Below are positions 62,479 to 64,000 of a stretch of DNA of 64,000 nucleotides, one piece after another (the first letter of the stretch is position 1; each line of letters opens with the position of its first letter). The notes under the pieces are model-generated. The model made no database searches. It worked only from the letters and a program-made list of their open reading frames with translations, and was not told the DNA's origin. The DNA comes from UBA6183 sp943372215 (GTDB taxonomy: Bacteria; Bacteroidota; Bacteroidia; UKL13-3), in the NCBI GenBank assembly GCA_943372215.1, contig CALRXU020000016.1:39235-103234 (forward strand). Reading direction: 5' to 3'. The position numbers and the translations under genes are program-made.

Positions 62479-64000
62479 GGTCTGAACCGTTTCTTTTGGG
62501 TGAGTTTGGAACTGCATTGTTAAGTCCTTTGTTATGATACTTAACCTTTTCTTGTGGAGATTTCTTGCTATCGGATAAATGATGGTTATTTACATAGTCC
62601 AAACCGTGATCAAGCAACTCGTGAATAAAAACAGCACTTTCATTTGGTGTTGTTTTTCCTCCTCCATCGGCATCAAAACTTTCCGTTGATGCAGCAGATT
62701 GATTAATTAAAACAAATGCCCTATCATCCTGTGGATCAGCTTCAAGTGTTATTCCAGGGCCAGTTAAAACAGGGACATTTAAACCTGACCCAGCTGAAAA
62801 TGCCTCTTTCTTGACAGTCTCCCCCTTGCCTGTTATTGGGTTATATTCAACTACATTTATTAATGGATTTCTTTTAAAGTTAACATTCTGATTTGGGAAA
62901 ATGAGAACCTCGATAACTTCTGGGGCTTTTAACACTTTATTTATACCAGTTGCAACATCAAGTTGTTCTGGAGTAAGACTCCCTTTAACTTTATTAAATA
63001 TCTTTTTTTCAAGTTTTAGCGTCCCATTTTTCCTAAACGAATACAGCCCGTCTAATCCTTGATCTTTCATATATCCAAGCACTATAGCTTGTTGTTTCTT
63101 ATCCGCCACTATAATAATCCTTCCATCATGATCGATAAAATGGATTGGATTGTTAGCCATGGCATTGTATGCAGATAAGTCTGGATAACTTCCTTGTAAC
63201 GGATCCAAACTCAACCACCTACCTAATCTCACATCCAGAATCCTTGCTCCAAAATCATACGCATTTCCTTCTCCATAGGTTTCATCATCCCTTAACATGC
63301 CATTAAAACCCCTTGCATAGCTTGCTTTCACACTGGCCGCCTCTGCTCCTTCTTTGGCCAAAACATAGCTTGCTGGTAAGTCTGTGCAATGGTTCAATAT
63401 TGCTTGGTATTCTGCATAAGTGTAAGTGCGGTTGTAGTAAGCATTCAGCATATTGGCAACTGCGGTAAAATTGGTCATCACTACTCCGCTATTGGCCAAC
63501 ATTACCATGTTTTCGTTTATGCTGGTGCAACTGATGGTGTTTACTTGGCTTGGTACTTCTGCAATGTTCAAGTAATCCAAGTAAGCTTCTTCTGCTGGGG
63601 TGGTTTGCCCTGGTGCCCATCCTCTGGTAATGTAAAACCGCACACTGGCTTCGGTGGCTGTAAATATCATTTCTCTATCTACACCATTTATTGCGCTGCT
63701 TTGCAGGTTGGCACTGGTGTACAGTTCAGTACGGTTAATGGGTGCAAATACGCTGGTATTGGTTAAACCAAAGGTAACACCACTTAAGCGGTATTTTACT
63801 TTATACACCCTGCCCGGTACAGTGGTAAAGGTGTAATAAGCTTGTGCATAACGTTTGTTGGTTTGCATGCGCAACTTGCCTCCTGGGGCTGTTAAGGTAA
63901 CGGCTGTTTCAGGACTGGTACAAGTGGTTGGGTTGGTACAGAAAATGGTTGTCCATCCGGTAGTGGTGAACTTCTTTACCTGATTTCCATATGTGCTGCT
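62471..64000 (-). CDS. truncated RHS tip protein with HExxxH metallopeptidase-like C-terminal domain, 5' end outside window
   Basis: The frame is open to the right edge and begins SSTYGNQVKKF there, matching the MFSWSSTYANQVKKF leader of 54113-55546, so only about four codons are missing. Contains TTTGWTTIFCTNPTTC, PGRVYKVKYRLSG, the RHS core (GFNGMLRDDETYGEGNAYDFGARILDVRLGRWLSLDPL) and a C-terminal domain with AVFIHELLDHGLDYVNNHH. HELLDH is HExxxH, one residue longer than the usual HExxH zinc motif, and the following His/Asp could complete a site. Probable metallopeptidase toxin, unproven. Overlaps the next gene by 8 nt. Confidence 0.75.
   Translation of the reverse strand, partial: SSTYGNQVKKFTTTGWTTIFCTNPTTCTSPETAVTLTAPGGKLRMQTNKRYAQAYYTFTTVPGRVYKVKYRLSGVTFGLTNTSVFAPINRTELYTSANLQSSAINGVDREMIFTATEASVRFYITRGWAPGQTTPAEEAYLDYLNIAEVPSQVNTISCTSINENMVMLANSGVVMTNFTAVANMLNAYYNRTYTYAEYQAILNHCTDLPASYVLAKEGAEAASVKASYARGFNGMLRDDETYGEGNAYDFGARILDVRLGRWLSLDPLQGSYPDLSAYNAMANNPIHFIDHDGRIIIVADKKQQAIVLGYMKDQGLDGLYSFRKNGTLKLEKKIFNKVKGSLTPEQLDVATGINKVLKAPEVIEVLIFPNQNVNFKRNPLINVVEYNPITGKGETVKKEAFSAGSGLNVPVLTGPGITLEADPQDDRAFVLINQSAASTESFDADGGGKTTPNESAVFIHELLDHGLDYVNNHHLSDSKKSPQEKVKYHNKGLNNAVPNSPKRNGSDHD

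Overview
The window is from a member of the Bacteroidota, probably a Chitinophagales or Sphingobacteriales relative. The evidence is several proteins with type IX secretion (T9SS) C-terminal sorting domains, lipoproteins of Bacteroidota type, TAnnTTTG promoter elements in place of TATAAT, LytTR two-component systems with a beta-propeller sensor, WG-repeat and choice-of-anchor proteins, and AT-rich intergenic DNA. No rRNA, CRISPR array or prophage was seen. The only tRNA found is tRNA-His.

Layout. (1) Positions 1-4760 are accessory: the 3' part of a tyrosine recombinase, hsdR of a type I restriction system, and an uncharacterised two-gene unit (GNAT-like protein plus a 45-residue basic protein). 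(2) Positions 4760-10200 hold a fasciclin lipoprotein, a secreted SGNH esterase with a T9SS tail, and a HipB/HipA toxin-antitoxin pair with a palindromic operator. (3) Positions 10395-51735 are mostly chromosomal core: lon, a LytTR sensor/regulator pair plus an orphan receiver lacking its phospho-acceptor Asp, a 1664-residue T9SS surface protein, recG, an exopolysaccharide sugar transferase operon, pcm, an M1 peptidase, fabI, a zinc phospholipase/nuclease-like protein, a panB-VWA-cupin operon, dnaK, a secreted endonuclease-like protein, a VIT1/CCC1 transporter, a BatA-like protein, a VOC protein, a degenerate dihydroorotase, a thioesterase/cystathionine beta-synthase pair, a flippase and a superoxide dismutase. 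(4) From tRNA-His (51790) to the right edge, everything is accessory and almost all on the minus strand.

This last region (about 52.0-64.0 kb) is the most interesting part. It holds four truncated RHS-core 'tip' genes (one running off the window) and the remains of at least two more. The copies share a near-identical N-terminal block and an RHS-associated core (D-G-R-LGR-DP type), then switch abruptly to unrelated C-terminal domains: an HExxxH metallopeptidase-like domain, an OmpA-like domain, a papain/NlpC-like Cys-His domain and an unknown domain with a CxxCH motif. Each is followed, with a 1-8 nt overlap or an 8 nt gap, by a small gene with a signal peptide or lipobox. Two of these are MORN/YwqK-type antitoxin-like proteins. 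Every cassette ends in the same roughly 41-bp repeat, whose core 16-mer also forms the end of an IS1-family insertion sequence (transposase at 58134-58787). Two internally deleted IS1 derivatives of about 313 bp are scattered through the array. Two cassettes have no ATG start. I read this as a silent reservoir of interchangeable RHS toxin tips and immunity genes, shaped by an IS1-family element. The parent full-length RHS gene is probably to the right of the window.

Limits: all family calls are from reading motifs by eye, with no database searches. Toxin, immunity and recombination roles in the RHS array are inferred from architecture.
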